This document shows, in pieces, positions 1-10,923 of a DNA stretch of 64,000 nt (position 1 is its first letter; each line of letters starts with the position of its first letter). The notes beneath the pieces were generated by a model, which saw only the letters and a program-made list of their open reading frames with translations, made no database searches and had not been told where the DNA came from. The stretch is taken from NCBI GenBank assembly GCA_001465935.1, contig LNKV01000023.1:496001-560000 (forward strand), read 5' to 3'. A program made the translations under genes and the position numbers. The DNA is from Clarireedia homoeocarpa (Eukaryota; Ascomycota; Leotiomycetes; Helotiales; Rutstroemiaceae).

Positions 1-639
1 CTAATCGAACGTTTCCTCTCGCATCCTCATACAATAACGCCAGCTTCGGCTGTTTCGATTCCGTATGTAGAAAAGTGCTCGCTCTGACTTTCATCTCCGT
101 AATCCTAACCTGTTCCGGCTTATCCAAATAGCCCGTCTTCCCGCCTCTCGGCTTGATGATCTTCACTAGATTCAAGACTCCCTCGTAGAGCTCCATAACC
201 AATATTCCCCCCGTCGGGTCCACCAAACATCTATCCCTACTCACAGATTCCCGCATATTCTTCTCCGAGACGTCGACAAAAGACTGCATGGTGTCGAGTT
301 GTTGCGTCTGAGGGTTCCATACCGCCGTGAAGTATTGCGCTCGAACGGTGCCCACGAACAAGTGGTCGGTCTTCGATCCTACCGGAGTGATCTTTTGAAG
401 CATAGAGATGCGTCCGTAAATAGCTTTCGAATGAGCCATTATCAGGCCCTCCGCAGTTGATCTCCATATCTCCAATCGATTGGCCTTGCTATTCATAAGT
501 CAGTGTATGATCGCCATGGTAAGCTATGATTGATTTGTTCTTACGCAAGTACTAGGCATTCTTCTGAGGGATCTAGAAGATTCAACCTCAGGGTAAGACG
601 AACACTGCTTGGTCTATGTATTGGTGCTAGGTATGCCAT
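1..639 (-). CDS. ddb1: DDB1-like UV-damaged DNA-binding protein, N-terminal part (cut by left edge)
   Basis: Two exons are visible, 545-639 and 1-488, joined by a 56-nt intron with GTAAGA donor, CTGAC branch site and AG acceptor. The start at 639 gives MAYLAPIHRPSSV, followed by NRLEIWRS and then KTDHLFVGTVRAQYFT. Further on come GGILVMELYEGVLNL and KLALLYEDARGNVRL. These are the first blades of a DDB1/CPSF160-type beta-propeller. About 194 codons are in the window, whereas family members are roughly 1,100 residues or more. DDB1 is the adaptor of CUL4 ubiquitin ligases and acts in nucleotide excision repair and chromatin in the nucleus. The conserved start and the splice that restores the AKANRLE stretch support the model. 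CPSF160 is the main alternative, but the short N-terminus fits DDB1 better. Confidence 0.87.
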
Positions 640-1049
640 CTTGAAATCAGAGTCGAAAAGAGGAAATCGCCAGATTAGTTGTGTGTTGGAGGGGCTCGAA
701 GTTGAAGGGCACTAAAGTGAAGCTCCCTTGATGACGCCGGGACTTTTTTATCGTTATCGCCAATTCGGAGTTAAGAATTTGTCCCCTCTATTCCCCTCCC
801 ACATAAACAGACAACGATAGCAGCCACTTAGGCAGTCAGATACAATTAAGAGATGAAATTGATTCGAGGTTTTCTTTCATTATAAATTTATCGAGTTCAC
901 TACATTCTTTTTCTTGTTGCTGAAATCCGTTCAATTGTCTATCTTGTCTTGTCTATCCAGACGGCTGCGGGTATCTTTTATTTTGTATCATATCGTGCGC
1001 CAAAAAATGCAGATGACAACCAGAGCTAAATTACCTCGGGTTCCCAGAT
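640..1049. other. intergenic: shared 5' flank of DDB1 and 3' flank of RPC37
   Basis: I see no gene here, only short unsupported ORFs. The DDB1 promoter must lie in this stretch. No clear TATA box or repeat was seen. Confidence 0.6.
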
Positions 1050-2112
1050 CTATTCATCACTGTCCGAAGGAGTCACTGTTTCCCCATCAAGCTTATTCCT
1101 AGATAACTTGGAAGCGTTATTTGGTGCACTAATCGTGTCAACGTACGCCATATCATCCAATCCACTAATCAATTTCGGAACGGTGTCCGGTGAAAGCTCT
1201 TGCAGGTTGCCGTTCTCATCCTTCTCCGCAACAACGAATAGATGATCTTCAAAAGTATCCCAAGCCTGTTGGTTATCTTCGTCCACATATCTATGCTTTT
1301 GCCATGGCTCCTGTTGGGCTGCTGCAATCCGTATTCCGACATTATCTATCCTGTCTTCTTCTCCGTCAATATTCGACTTTACTGTCATATGAATCGCTCG
1401 AGCTTCCGTTGCCCGTGGTACAGTTCCTGGATCGCGGGGTCGTCCTTGTCGTTCCTGTTCCGCGTGCGCATCGATATGGTGAAATTGAGGCCGTAATTGA
1501 ACGACATGGTCAACGGGCGTCAGATGAAGTTTGTCTGGAATCAAGTTAGGTACTGAGAATACTACTCTTCGGAAAAATGAGCTCACCTTTATCGAATGCT
1601 CCTACGAAATACCGAGGAGAAGTTTTCTCAACCGGAATAATCTGGCCACCAAGGGTCTGCTTCACCAGAACCTGTTCCCTCTGAATTGCTCCCTCATAAT
1701 CCGCCATCACCCTCTGCGGATCCAACATATCCTCTCCCCTCCCTCGGCCTCTACCAGTTGCGTGCGCCCCCCCAATACCGAATCCACCAGGCAATCCATG
1801 ACTTCCTCCTCCTTTGACCATATTACTCTTCTTAATAGCATCTCCCCATTTCACACCCTTATCCTTATCATAGTTCCTACGCGCATCAATCGGCACATCC
1901 ATTTCTACCATGCCCGAAATAGGTTTTATTCGAAATTTGGAAGGTTGAGAATCGGTTGCACTAGAATATCTCTGCTCGATATCGCGATTGGGGAATTGTA
2001 GAATGTAGACTTGACGGCCATCGGAAATCTGAGGCTTGATGAAGATATCGTAAGAGCTCGTTATAGGGTCGTCATCTGAATCTATATCGACTTCCATATC
2101 TGCTTCAGTCAT
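1050..2112 (-). CDS. rpc37: RNA polymerase III subunit RPC5/Rpc37
   Basis: Two exons (1587-2112 and 1050-1534), intron 52 nt, product 336 aa. The N-terminus has an acidic DSDDDPI stretch followed by DIFIKPQISDGRQVYILQFP, the typical opening of the RPC5/Sin family. FRIKPISGMVEMDVPI follows, then GVKWGDAIKKS. The splice restores DKLHLTPVDHVVQLRPQF, which is also characteristic. In yeast Rpc37 pairs with Rpc53 in a TFIIF-like subcomplex of Pol III that works in initiation, termination and reinitiation on tRNA and 5S genes. A Gly/Arg-rich patch (ATGRGRGRGEDM) sits in mid-protein. The length resembles fungal Rpc37 and is shorter than animal RPC5. It is divergently arranged with the Sna3-like gene across 373 bp. 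Confidence 0.9.
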
Positions 2113-2485
2113 GTTAAATAGGTATTTTGTGCTGGATTATATTTTGAGACACAGTCGACATCCAAAAGTCCGAATTTGGCTGAACTTTTTTATTTCACCA
2201 CGCTCGTGCTTGCAGTGCCTGAAGTGGAGCACACCTAATCAATGCACCGAACCCCGATATTCTTCTTTATCGTAATTCACTAAGCCCAACTAGGTATAGA
2301 ATCCTCTTTTACCCTTGTTCAGTCTCAATTCACACAGCCTCCGAGGCAGAGATGACGAACCATCAGCTGCGCCTGAACGTGGAGAGACATTTTCACTTCC
2401 TTAAAACTCCTTCGATTACCTTCTTTCTTGAACACTCCAACCTACAACCTACAAACGCAGAATACCTATATTACAAATCTTCAGA
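2113..2485. promoter_or_regulatory. divergent promoter region RPC37 / Sna3-like gene
   Basis: The two start codons face away from each other across this stretch, so both promoters must sit here. A short ORF beginning at 2352 runs through the probable leader of the plus-strand gene and looks like leader sequence, not a gene. No specific factor site is assigned. Confidence 0.4.
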
Positions 2486-3078
2486 ATGTGTTCTTCCGAT
2501 ATCTTCCTCGGGCTCATCGCCATACTCTTTCCACCCGTCGCAGGTAAGCATCCCATCCCCTATCGCATGCCCTCACACCAACATCCCACCTGTTCCATAC
2601 CTCCACATCCAAGCACATCAGCCACCGCATACATACCCTTCATTCCCCAAGCTACACTCAACCAACAAACTAACACCTCGCAGTCTGGGTAAAACGCGGC
2701 ATCTGCTCCGTCGACAGCATAATCAACATCCTCCTGTGCATGCTCGGCTTCATACCCGGCCTCCTGCACGCCTGGTACATCATCGCCAAGTTCCCCGATA
2801 GCGACATCCGCTACGACTACATCCCCGACTCGGAAGCGCGCGTGACGTACGTCGTAGTGCAGGAGCCGAGCACGCGCAATCAGCGCATGCCGAAGAATGG
2901 GAGTGCAGATGCAGGTGCAGGATATGGCACGACGGTGCAGGCGCCAACGGTGCAGCAGCAGCAGAATGGGACGTGGGCGACGGCGGGAGAGGGCAGCAGT
3001 AGTGGTGGTGGTAATGCGGTGCCGCCAACTTATGAGCAGGCTGTGAGGGGCGATCATAAGGTGCAGACACATGATTAG
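2486..3078 (+). CDS. Sna3-like Pmp3/UPF0057 membrane protein with long PY-motif tail
   Basis: Exons 2486-2543 and 2684-3078 encode 150 aa. The first about 55 residues are a Pmp3/RCI2 proteolipid domain with two hydrophobic helices: DIFLGLIAILFPPVAVWVKR, then a helix running from IINILLCMLG through FIPGLLHAWYIIAKF. The GFIPG-LHA block is the family hallmark. A hydrophilic tail rich in Gln, Gly and Ser follows and ends with VPPTYEQAVRG, a PPxY motif at about residues 133-136. Plain Pmp3 proteins are near 55 residues. Yeast Sna3 is a longer member of this family that binds the ubiquitin ligase Rsp5 through a PY motif and travels the multivesicular-body pathway. A similar endosomal/vacuolar role is inferred here. 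The start chosen opens the conserved domain directly, and the 140-nt intron restores VAVWVKRG. Confidence 0.85.
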
Positions 3079-3215
3079 AATGGCGAGTGAGATGAGGGGG
3101 GGAGGGGTTTCATGATGGATTTTAACGATGGGAAATGAGAGATGAGGGGTTAATGGTTCGAGATTAGAGGGACTCCCAAGGCAGGCTTTGGCGTAACTGG
3201 ATATGATGGTCAGGC

Positions 3216-3219
<4 letters not shown>

Positions 3220-3249
<30 letters not shown>
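3220..3249. repeat. T30 homopolymer
   Basis: An uninterrupted run of 30 T between two convergent gene ends (Sna3-like stop at 3078, Clp1 stop at 3362). An A-rich patch follows near 3295-3308. The tract may serve 3'-end formation, and its exact length may be unreliable. Confidence 0.9.
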
Positions 3250-3250
<1 letters not shown>

Positions 3251-3361
3251 TGGAGTTCTCAATGTTTCTATTCTATTCAATCACCCAGAAACCAAAAGAA
3301 AAAAAAATTGTACCAGCAAAGTATCTCCCTCTTAATATGAATTTTCCATTAATTCATTTCA

Positions 3362-4999
3362 TTATCCCATCAAGCTCCCCGTAGACTCAGGCCAACTACC
3401 CCAAACTAACGGTCTATCCGTAACTCTGGTATTCAGCGGAGCCAAGATCTTGACTCTCTTTTTCTTCTCGTCAACATCCGCTACATAGACGAATCCCATT
3501 ACGCTCGCATCTCGGATCGTATCCTGTGAGTCACGAGTGGAGGCATGCATAACCGCAAGCAGACATTGCAGCATACCTTGTGACGGTTCCACCTTCTCAT
3601 ATAACGTCTGCTCGACCTCTTCGTCTCCACCTGGCAAGAACGAGGCCATCATGGAGTGCGCTTGTATGTCAAGTCAGTTATCATGTGGACTCAGAGAGCG
3701 AGAGCGAGAGTGTGATTGAGAGTTAATTGGCAACATACCTTCTCGAATCTTGAATATGGAAAGCTCGTCAAAATTAACCTGTTGAGTATGGGGACTCAGC
3801 GTCCGCTTTGCGTCGCCAAAGAAGTATTCTTTGATGGATGCTTCGCGCATTTGCTGCATGAATACGTCATCTCTGTCGACGCAGCCGCCAGATTTGTCCA
3901 ACTTCACGATGGATATGGCCTCACCACTGCCTGTTTTGTGAGCGGAGAACCGCCGTACCATATCACTGTGTAGACGTTCCGAGCCCAGCGTAAGGATGAT
4001 GTTGACTATAGTATTATTAGTAAGGTGATGAAATCAACTGAGCTTGCAATAGACATACCTGAAAATTCCGACACAATATGCGAAATAACATCATAGCCTC
4101 CCTTCCCTTGACTAATAACCCCGGGCGTATCAATAATCATGCCCGTCGTCTTGCACCCCTCATCATCCTCAACCCTACTCGTAGCCGCCAACGCCAATCT
4201 CGTCACAATCGGCTTGAACAACTTCGGATTATCCTCCGGACTCGACAACCCATAGTAATAGCACAGTGGCAACTTCACCGGCACTGGACTCGGTCCACTC
4301 GTCGGGCTACTTCCCCATCCCTCCTCTACATCCAAAACACTCCCAAACACAGTAGCGGTCAAACTCCCCGGTACGCTCAGCATGCCCTCTCTCGAATCCG
4401 TGTTCACGACTAGTGGCTGCCGTCCCATACGCACCGCGTATGCGGTGAGCAGCTTGGCCAAGCTTGTTTTCCCTGCGTTACTCGGACCGACGATCAATAC
4501 TCGTGGGCCTTCTTTTCCCGCCTTGCTGGCTTCGGCGCGCAGATTCTCGAGCGCGAAATGCGTGTTAACGTAGGTGACCATCGGCGTTTCCTCAGCAGTG
4601 TACTCCTCGCATGAACCCGCGACCTCTAGTCGACAGCCATGCCATGTATAGATGGACAATTTCGTGCTAGAGAACCTGTAAGAGGTTTTGAGGGCGAGCT
4701 CCGTGCCAAAGATTTCTGCCGTGCCTGAAACGACCTGTTACTTTTGTGAGTTGTGGTTCCTGGTGAGGGGGGTATTGCTATGAGAGGGCCTACGTACCTT
4801 AACCTCCACGGTCGACCCTACAGCAACTTCGAATCGCCATTCTGAATTTGCTTGGAGCTCGTGGATAGCTTTATTCGAGGCTGCTACAGCAGCCGGGACT
4901 GCGGTCGCCTCGTGTAAAGGTTAGTGAGGCGTAAAGTTGCTTGCGCGGGATGGAAATACGTACTGCGGGAACAGCATGTCCTAGACCAGGGATTGACAT
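3362..4999 (-). CDS. clp1: mRNA cleavage/polyadenylation factor Clp1 (P-loop polynucleotide kinase family)
   Basis: Five exons (4964-4999, 4798-4908, 4059-4734, 3739-4005, 3362-3660) give 462 aa. The protein starts MSIPGLGHAVPA and has an N-terminal beta domain (EWRFEVAVGSTVEVKV, AEIFGTELAL). The Walker A loop GPSNAGKTS lies at about residues 132-140, followed by VNTDSREGMLSVPG and DTPGVISQGKGG. The C-terminal domain holds TIRDASVMGFVYVADVDE and VTDRPLVWGSWPE. Clp1 belongs to cleavage factor IA with Pcf11 in nuclear pre-mRNA 3'-end formation. In animals it is also an RNA 5'-kinase linked to tRNA splicing, while budding-yeast Clp1 binds ATP but is considered inactive. Catalysis here cannot be judged by eye. 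All exon phases close, and intron sites follow fungal consensus. Confidence 0.94.
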
Positions 5000-5996
5000 G
5001 ATTGGTAGTCACGTCGGTCTTTGGAGGTGTGGACCATGGGGGTAGAGTTTTAGCTAGGGGAGGGGGATTGGAATTTAGAGTTTGCCAGGATCTTCAGCCT
5101 TGCGCGGAAGTAGTCTTACCTAGTTCTATGAGTGTTACGCGACGCGTCGGGATCAGAGTTGATGACTGACTTCTAAATTGATACAGTAGCACTTTTGCTG
5201 ACATGACCTGCGAAAGATTTAATTATATTTTCCTTAGATTTTCACATCAACTCGTGGATACGGTGTGCAGTATCTAACGTCTTCAATCACGGTCAACAAA
5301 GGAAGAATATGCTTCGCAAGCAGAAGGTGATGATGCAAGGAATGCTTTGTGTAATTCCATCACCGTTCTGATACACGACTGATCAAAAGGCCGCCTAACG
5401 TTGCACTATGAAAATTGGAGTGCCACCGAAAGAAGTGCGCAACTCGACGGAGCTTGTATCTTGTACGTGTTGCATGCATCATCATGACTGTACGAGCATG
5501 CACCAGTCATTGTAACAGTATCGTGAATTTGATCAGCTAGAAAATCATAAGGTTCTATACATAGTTGCTCACAACATGCATGCATCGGCGGAGACCGAAC
5601 ATTGTCTGTCCCAAGCCACATTACCTCACCTCATCCAGTACGAAATATCTTTGATGAGCTGAGGATGCATAGTAAAGCCTATTAGTTGCCCGAGCTCATA
5701 TCATAGCGCAAGGAGATAATTTCTTTTCTCTAGCGATGCAAGTGAAAAGGGGAAATGAAAATTCATTGTGCACCTAGTATGCTACATACCCATGCAGACA
5801 TCCAGAGGTCCAATTGCAGTGGGGGGTATCTTGATACATAGCCATAGCTTGTCTGTAATTAACCCAGATATGTATGTCCTGTCCAAAAGCAACTCCGTTG
5901 AATGCCTGGCATCTAAGAAAGCCCACAACTCCCACACCCATAAGCAAGATATCATGTGAAGAATCCCAGGACTTGCTTCCCATCTCGTGAGTGGCA
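5000..5996. other. intergenic, about 1 kb between Clp1 start and IPK end
   Basis: No gene is supported. Several unspliced ORFs of 60-100 codons on both strands overlap each other and show no domain or coding texture. Short palindromes based on TGCATGCA occur near 5473 and 5576. The Clp1 promoter should lie in the left part. Confidence 0.5.
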
Positions 5997-7128
5997 TCAC
6001 GAGTCTACCAATTTGCGCAGCAGTTTCGCTACACTGCGAACTCCAACGAGCGCATTCTCGTCTGATCCCGCACCAGGCGTCCACTCAGCGTGCGCAAAAT
6101 CTATAAGTTTAAGATTATAGATTTTAGGAAAGTTTTCATCCTCCATTTCATCCTCGTCTTCGTCATCGCCAAAAACCGACGGAGTTTCCCCGGATGATGT
6201 CGATGCGTGGCCGTTGGTAGGAGCCGGCGAACGACTTGCTTCTTCCATTGCAGTGCGCAGCGCTGCACCATCACCTTCGTAGATGAAGAGAACACTAGCG
6301 GAGTACATCCTACTCTCCTGCTTCTCCAGAATGCTCTGTATTCTCACTAAATCTATGAGGAATGCTTGAGCGATTAGTTGTCCTAATTCCTTGTCGACAC
6401 CAGCCGATTCTGAGAAGAAGAAATCTCTAAATGACTCAAAGATATTGTCGTTGTTTACATGCAACCGGCCAAAATCCTTGTTGTATATTCGGTACCCCTC
6501 TTCATCGATATCCTTTCCCTTGGCATTTGGTCCTTGCCACACTCTCATCCCTGCGATGCGAAACCCAAAGTCTTTGTGAGTTGTCTCCGCAGTAACTTTA
6601 TTGAAACGTATCTTCTTTTCCTGCGGCGCATCGTCCGCCCATAATCGTACACCTAGTTTGACGTCCAGAATGTTTGGTTTTACAAAGCCATGCGTAGCAT
6701 TTTCGAGAACCAACGCTTGGTTTGTGGCAATCTTTTTCAGCTTGGAAACGGGAAGAACCGGGGCGACAGCAGCCGGGAGGGAAAGTTGCGCAGCAAGTTG
6801 AATCCCTTTCTCCTCGATGGTCTTGTTCTGGTCTTCGTCGAGCTTCAGTGTGCCGAGAAATGTTGGCATAAACTCATAAAAGTCCTGATGATGCGCTATG
6901 GTTTCGTTGTAAAAAGCGATTTCGGCATCCGTACAGGGCTTGATAAACAATTCGCCATCGGCGTCAGATAGCGTTCCGTCACTGCCAGCGTTGGTTAGAC
7001 ATGTCTCCAAGAGATGGAAGTGAGAGAGAATGCACTTACTGCCCTGCGACGGCATGGTTGCAGTCCACTAAACCCGCGGCACTGGTCGGTAAGGGTTTGG
7101 TAATCTTTGAATCTGTTCGTCGCAACAT
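5997..7128 (-). CDS. arg82: inositol polyphosphate multikinase (Ipk2/Arg82 type)
   Basis: Two exons (7040-7128, 5997-6981) and a 58-nt intron give 357 aa, close to the 355 aa of yeast Arg82. I chose the start at 7128 (MLRRTDSKI) because splicing then produces AVAGHDGTLSD joined to GELFIKPC, as in related kinases. A start at 7055 only works if the intron is kept. The catalytic PxxxDxKxG motif is PNILDVKLG at about residues 132-140. KDFGFRIAGMRVW follows, and the late LIDFAHAEW supplies the metal-binding IDF element. An acidic insert (GDDEDEDEMEDE) precedes it, as in fungal Arg82. The enzyme phosphorylates inositol trisphosphate toward IP4/IP5 in the nucleus and in yeast also supports arginine-responsive transcription. 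Substrate range is inferred from family. Confidence 0.93.
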
Positions 7129-9003
7129 GGCTACAGATCTGTCATGATGGTAAGGAAAGTATTAGAATATATGTGTGTGAAGTGAAGGAACGAAGCTTTG
7201 CGCCCTCTTCGGCCTTCGCTTTTTGACACTAAAAAGGGAGGTGAAAAAGGAACTGGGCTGAGTACGAAAAAGGATATAAAAGGAGGGAGGCGTCGGGTAA
7301 GACTGTAAGAAGTATCGTGTATCGTGGCTTCAATAATGGACTCCTGGATCCAGCACACCAGCAGCGGAGTTGTTGGTTTGGACGTTGGACTTGCAATCAA
7401 ATTGGGCGCGCGCAATCAGATTCCAAGGGTCTTAGTCCGGGTCTTAGTCCTGTTCTTTTCATGCCTGTCTCACACTAAAATATCCGGTGGGGGTGTGTGG
7501 TGTATGTCGGCACGGATGAGCAGAGCGATGCGGAAAGTGCTGAAACCTTTGCGTTTTCTTTTGCGGCCAAATTTGTCACAAATCGCCCCTCGATGCACCA
7601 AAGGGCCATTTCTGACTACAAACCCTGTCATGCGCACGATAACGGCACATTCCACCCGACACTGCCACTGCCATGTCTTCTTCACGCAACTTCGTAAAGA
7701 ACGAGCGAAATTCCAACAACGGTACGTCGTATGGGATCGCAACTGCTGCCCCCGGGAAATCCGTCCGTACGATGTACGCCTTGCAGTAGTACGGACAGAA
7801 AGGAATCCTCATATCCAATCTTCTCACCCCGGAGAGCAAGGCATACTTCATGGAGGGCGGGCGACGACAGGCTCCAGCCTTCCATAATAGCAACGTACTA
7901 TATAGAAAATAAGAGACAAATAGGAATCAACTAACATCCTGCCGCAACCCGGTTCAGAGGACCTCTTTCGGCTCCCCGCAATGTTTCCCTGATGCAGGCT
8001 AAGTTATATTGGTCGCGACGTCGTCGGGATGATTCGCCTCGTTTTGGTGGGACTGGCCTTTGCTGGGTAGTTTGCTGATGCTGATGCTGATGCTGATGCC
8101 GATGGCGATGGGCGATGGCGATGGTGATGGTGATGACAGTGTCTTATGGTGGCGGGATAGCAAACAAGTGCAACAAACAAGTCGACGGGGTCGGGGAGAG
8201 GCCGTGAGAGCTTTTCGGAGATGAATATGAAGTTCAAGACAACAACTGATATCGAGAGGCAGGAGCGAAAGGAAGTATCAACTTCGAATCCGACTTTTCC
8301 TCTCCTTCCCTTTTATATTTCAAATTTACTTGCAATGACTAGTATACATTGATCATACTCTGCTTCCATACCTGTCATCGAATCATTCGCAGGTCTACTT
8401 CACAACAAACACACCTCCACTGCACTCATAAATGCATCACCTGGCACATTCAGATGATCCCGATGTTCTCCAACCTTCTGCTACAGTTTTCTAATTATCG
8501 TTTCTCTTTGGAAAGAAAGCTGAAGTAAATGACCGTAGCGTCGTATCCATATCACGGAGAGATCTTCCTTCTACAGTATAACCTTACAGTAGTTCTACGG
8601 CTACTTGACCTTAAGTCTTCAGTCTTCACGTTCGATAATTCACCGGCTCAATTCACTGCGTGCCCGGTCCTGCTCAATCACGACAAAACTCATATTTGTA
8701 CGTAGGCCGCTTCTTTCCTCAGTCTTACAACAAATTATTTTCGCTATCACGTTGGGCCTCGATTTTCGATTTTCGATTTTCCTGGCCTTTCCGCTCAAGG
8801 CGGGCAATTTTCTCCACTTCACACAACAATAATATCGTCTGCTATTTGTTTGCACAGCCTTCAATAGCTCCTTGTCACCCCGCAACATCCCACCAACGGC
8901 TTTCCATTATCATCTTTGCAGCTGTATCGGTCTAGCGACGATCCTGCAAGTTACCGGGGGCAAGCCTGCACACCTGGGTCTAGGAAGTTGCCAAAAAATC
9001 ATC
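7129..9003. promoter_or_regulatory. long divergent intergenic region IPK / Arb1
   Basis: The 1.9-kb gap holds promoters for both flanking genes. Overlapping ORFs around 7324-7934 on both strands lack recognisable domains and are not called. A GATG/CTGATG low-complexity tract lies near 8068-8136 and a TCGATTTTCGATTTTC direct repeat near 8760. The Arb1 leader upstream of 9004 is open but contains no better start. Confidence 0.5.
8068..8136. repeat. trinucleotide-type low complexity (TGATGC / GATGGC units)
   Basis: Successive CTGATG, CGATGG and TGATGG units form a short imperfect microsatellite in the IPK/Arb1 intergenic region. It is non-coding on the models used here. Confidence 0.75.
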
Positions 9004-10923
9004 ATGGAGCCCCACTCTGTAGGTCCCGAGCCTGAGGAGCTATCCCGTGCTATCAGTGAGCTCGATTTGACTACTTTGAGGGGCACCGATGGAGCTGCCG
9101 ATGAAGTTGAGCTTGGGAATGGACCACGCTACACAAGAGATCAACTTCTGAATATTCGTTCGAAAACAAGTCAGATGGATGTTAGCATTGATCTTGCTGA
9201 AATCGCGAACGGTACAAGAACACCGCCAGTCCACACAAAAGCCCCGCCTCCTACCCCAGAACATCCTTCTGACACCCCAGTATCTCAACCTTATACCACT
9301 TCCAAAGATCCCAAAGATGAGGTAGGCGCAGCAAATGGACCAGGTGCACAAGGTGATATGCCCGACGAAAAACTTGCCGAAGAAGAACCCAAAAAGAAGA
9401 AGAAGAAGAAGAGCAGTGGAAAGAACAAGAAGGCAGCTCCTACGGGGTTTGAAGAATTTTATGCTGATCCGCCTATCACTCCCGACGAGCATGAAGAGGA
9501 GAGCAACATCTACCATGAGTAAGTTTCGTTGGTCTGTAGCGTAGCTTTGCTAACATGTCTGCAGAGGTCGACCGTTCGTAGAGTAGGTTTCCAGTCCTTG
9601 AGGGAAGCACCACATATTGACACTGCCACTAGACGCATAGAGACGTGTATCCAACGTTATAGAGCGAGGCGCAGACTTGACAATGCACGTAGCAACATCC
9701 TCACTAAGTACTTCAGCTTGGGTGGTATTGAGTCCGGTAGTAAAACTTTCAATGGAGGTCTTGACAAGGATACCTTGGAGAATTCTACCGCCGCTGAGAT
9801 CGCTGCCATTCGAGCCACAGACTTCATACGCACTGGCAGTTCCAAGTACTACGACCCAGAAGACGATGAAAACTGGATTGTAGACTGGGAGGGAGTGGCT
9901 AAAGGTTTCCTGTAAGAATGATTTCATATGTGTTTTTGAATATGCTAACCATATCCAGTTCATACAGAGCACCGAGATTATTGGGGGATGAGGAGAATGA
10001 AATCAAACAATATTGTGCTGTGGTGCGAAACTTTCTCAACTATGTCCTGGCTCATGGAGTATGCCCAGAATACACCAAAGATATCATGGCTGCACGCAAG
10101 GTCTGTGACCTGGCCGAGAAGGAGTTCAAAAGTATTGCTAATGTCCAACACAAATTACCTGGTGATTTCAATATTGCTGCATCAACAATTTACGGCGGAG
10201 TCTATAAAGATCGACTAGCTGCTTATACTGCATGGGCAAATCCAGATGACGGTCTGGACGATTGGAGCGCAGACGTCCCCATATTTAGTGAGCCCATCGC
10301 TGAATTAATTTTCAAGGCTGTCGTAGCTATGGTTGGGAATAGGGAGCATTTCGACCGAGCCACGAAAGATGGAATTTTCCTCACTCAGAGTCGAGCCAGA
10401 TGCTTTGAAGTGGTGGGTGTCGAGCTTGCTTCTGAACCTACCATCAAGGAGTTCGCCCGCATCAAGGATCCTCGAGGTCTTGGGTCGTTGAAGCCGGTCG
10501 GAAAACTCTTTGTCAAACATTGGGAGGGTCCCGGGTTCGAAGAAGAAGATATGACAGATGATGAGAGTATCCACGCTGAGCCCGATGCCCCGATTGAAGA
10601 GCTCTGGGTCGAAAATCATATCTTAGAACAACTCTATGAGGGGTTGAAACTGGAGGTCATGGTTCGTGAACTGAACATTGGCGTTAAATACTTCGATCGC
10701 GTGGAGAGCTTGTATCCATCGTTCCACCTGTATCTTCCCAACGAAAAGATGTTCGGTTGGAAGGAACCTGGTTAGTTTTTGTTTCGTCTCTATGAAGTGA
10801 TGTACTTTTTTAACAGATTAAACAGTTCCAAACGAGAGGCCACCGCCGACTGAGGATAATCCCTACGCGGAGGAGAGGGTTACGGATGACATTATGGATG
10901 ATGAAGCTAATGACCTAGAGTAG
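9004..10923 (+). CDS. arb1: Argonaute siRNA chaperone (ARC) complex subunit Arb1
   Basis: Five exons (9004-9518, 9565-9582, 9633-9911, 9959-10770, 10826-10923) encode 573 aa. The disordered N-terminus has a run of lysines (EEPKKKKKKKSSGKNKK, about residues 136-152) that may act in nuclear import. The Arb1 domain begins with EGRPFVERIETCIQRYRARR, assembled across an 18-nt microexon. FSLGGIESG, ENWIVDWEGVAKGFLSYRAP and NFLNYVLAHGVCPEY follow. The C-terminal half has FEVVGVELASEPTIKEFARI and an acidic EEEDMTDDE stretch. In fission yeast Arb1 and Arb2 hold Argonaute with duplex siRNA before heterochromatin assembly. The same role is inferred here. No Argonaute, Dicer or Arb2 gene is nearby. Every intron has a recognisable donor and AG, and CTAAC branch sites are visible in introns 1 and 3. 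Confidence 0.92.

Noticed and set aside
5000..5996. tRNA or small RNA gene in gene-poor gaps
   Set aside because: I looked for tRNA T-loop-like GGTTCGAATCC patterns in the long gaps and found none that could be folded by eye; a covariance-model scan would settle it.
7055..7055. ATG at 7055 as the main IPK start
   Set aside because: Spliced mRNA from it is out of frame; the start at 7128 restores the conserved AGHDGTLSD block. It is kept only as a retention isoform.
7324..7934. Long overlapping ORFs on both strands upstream of the IPK gene
   Set aside because: No domain, no splice logic and several frames equally open; they lie in a promoter region.
9040..9516. 158-codon ORF antisense to Arb1 exon 1
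   Set aside because: Shadow of the Lys/Glu-rich coding strand, with low-complexity Leu/Phe runs.
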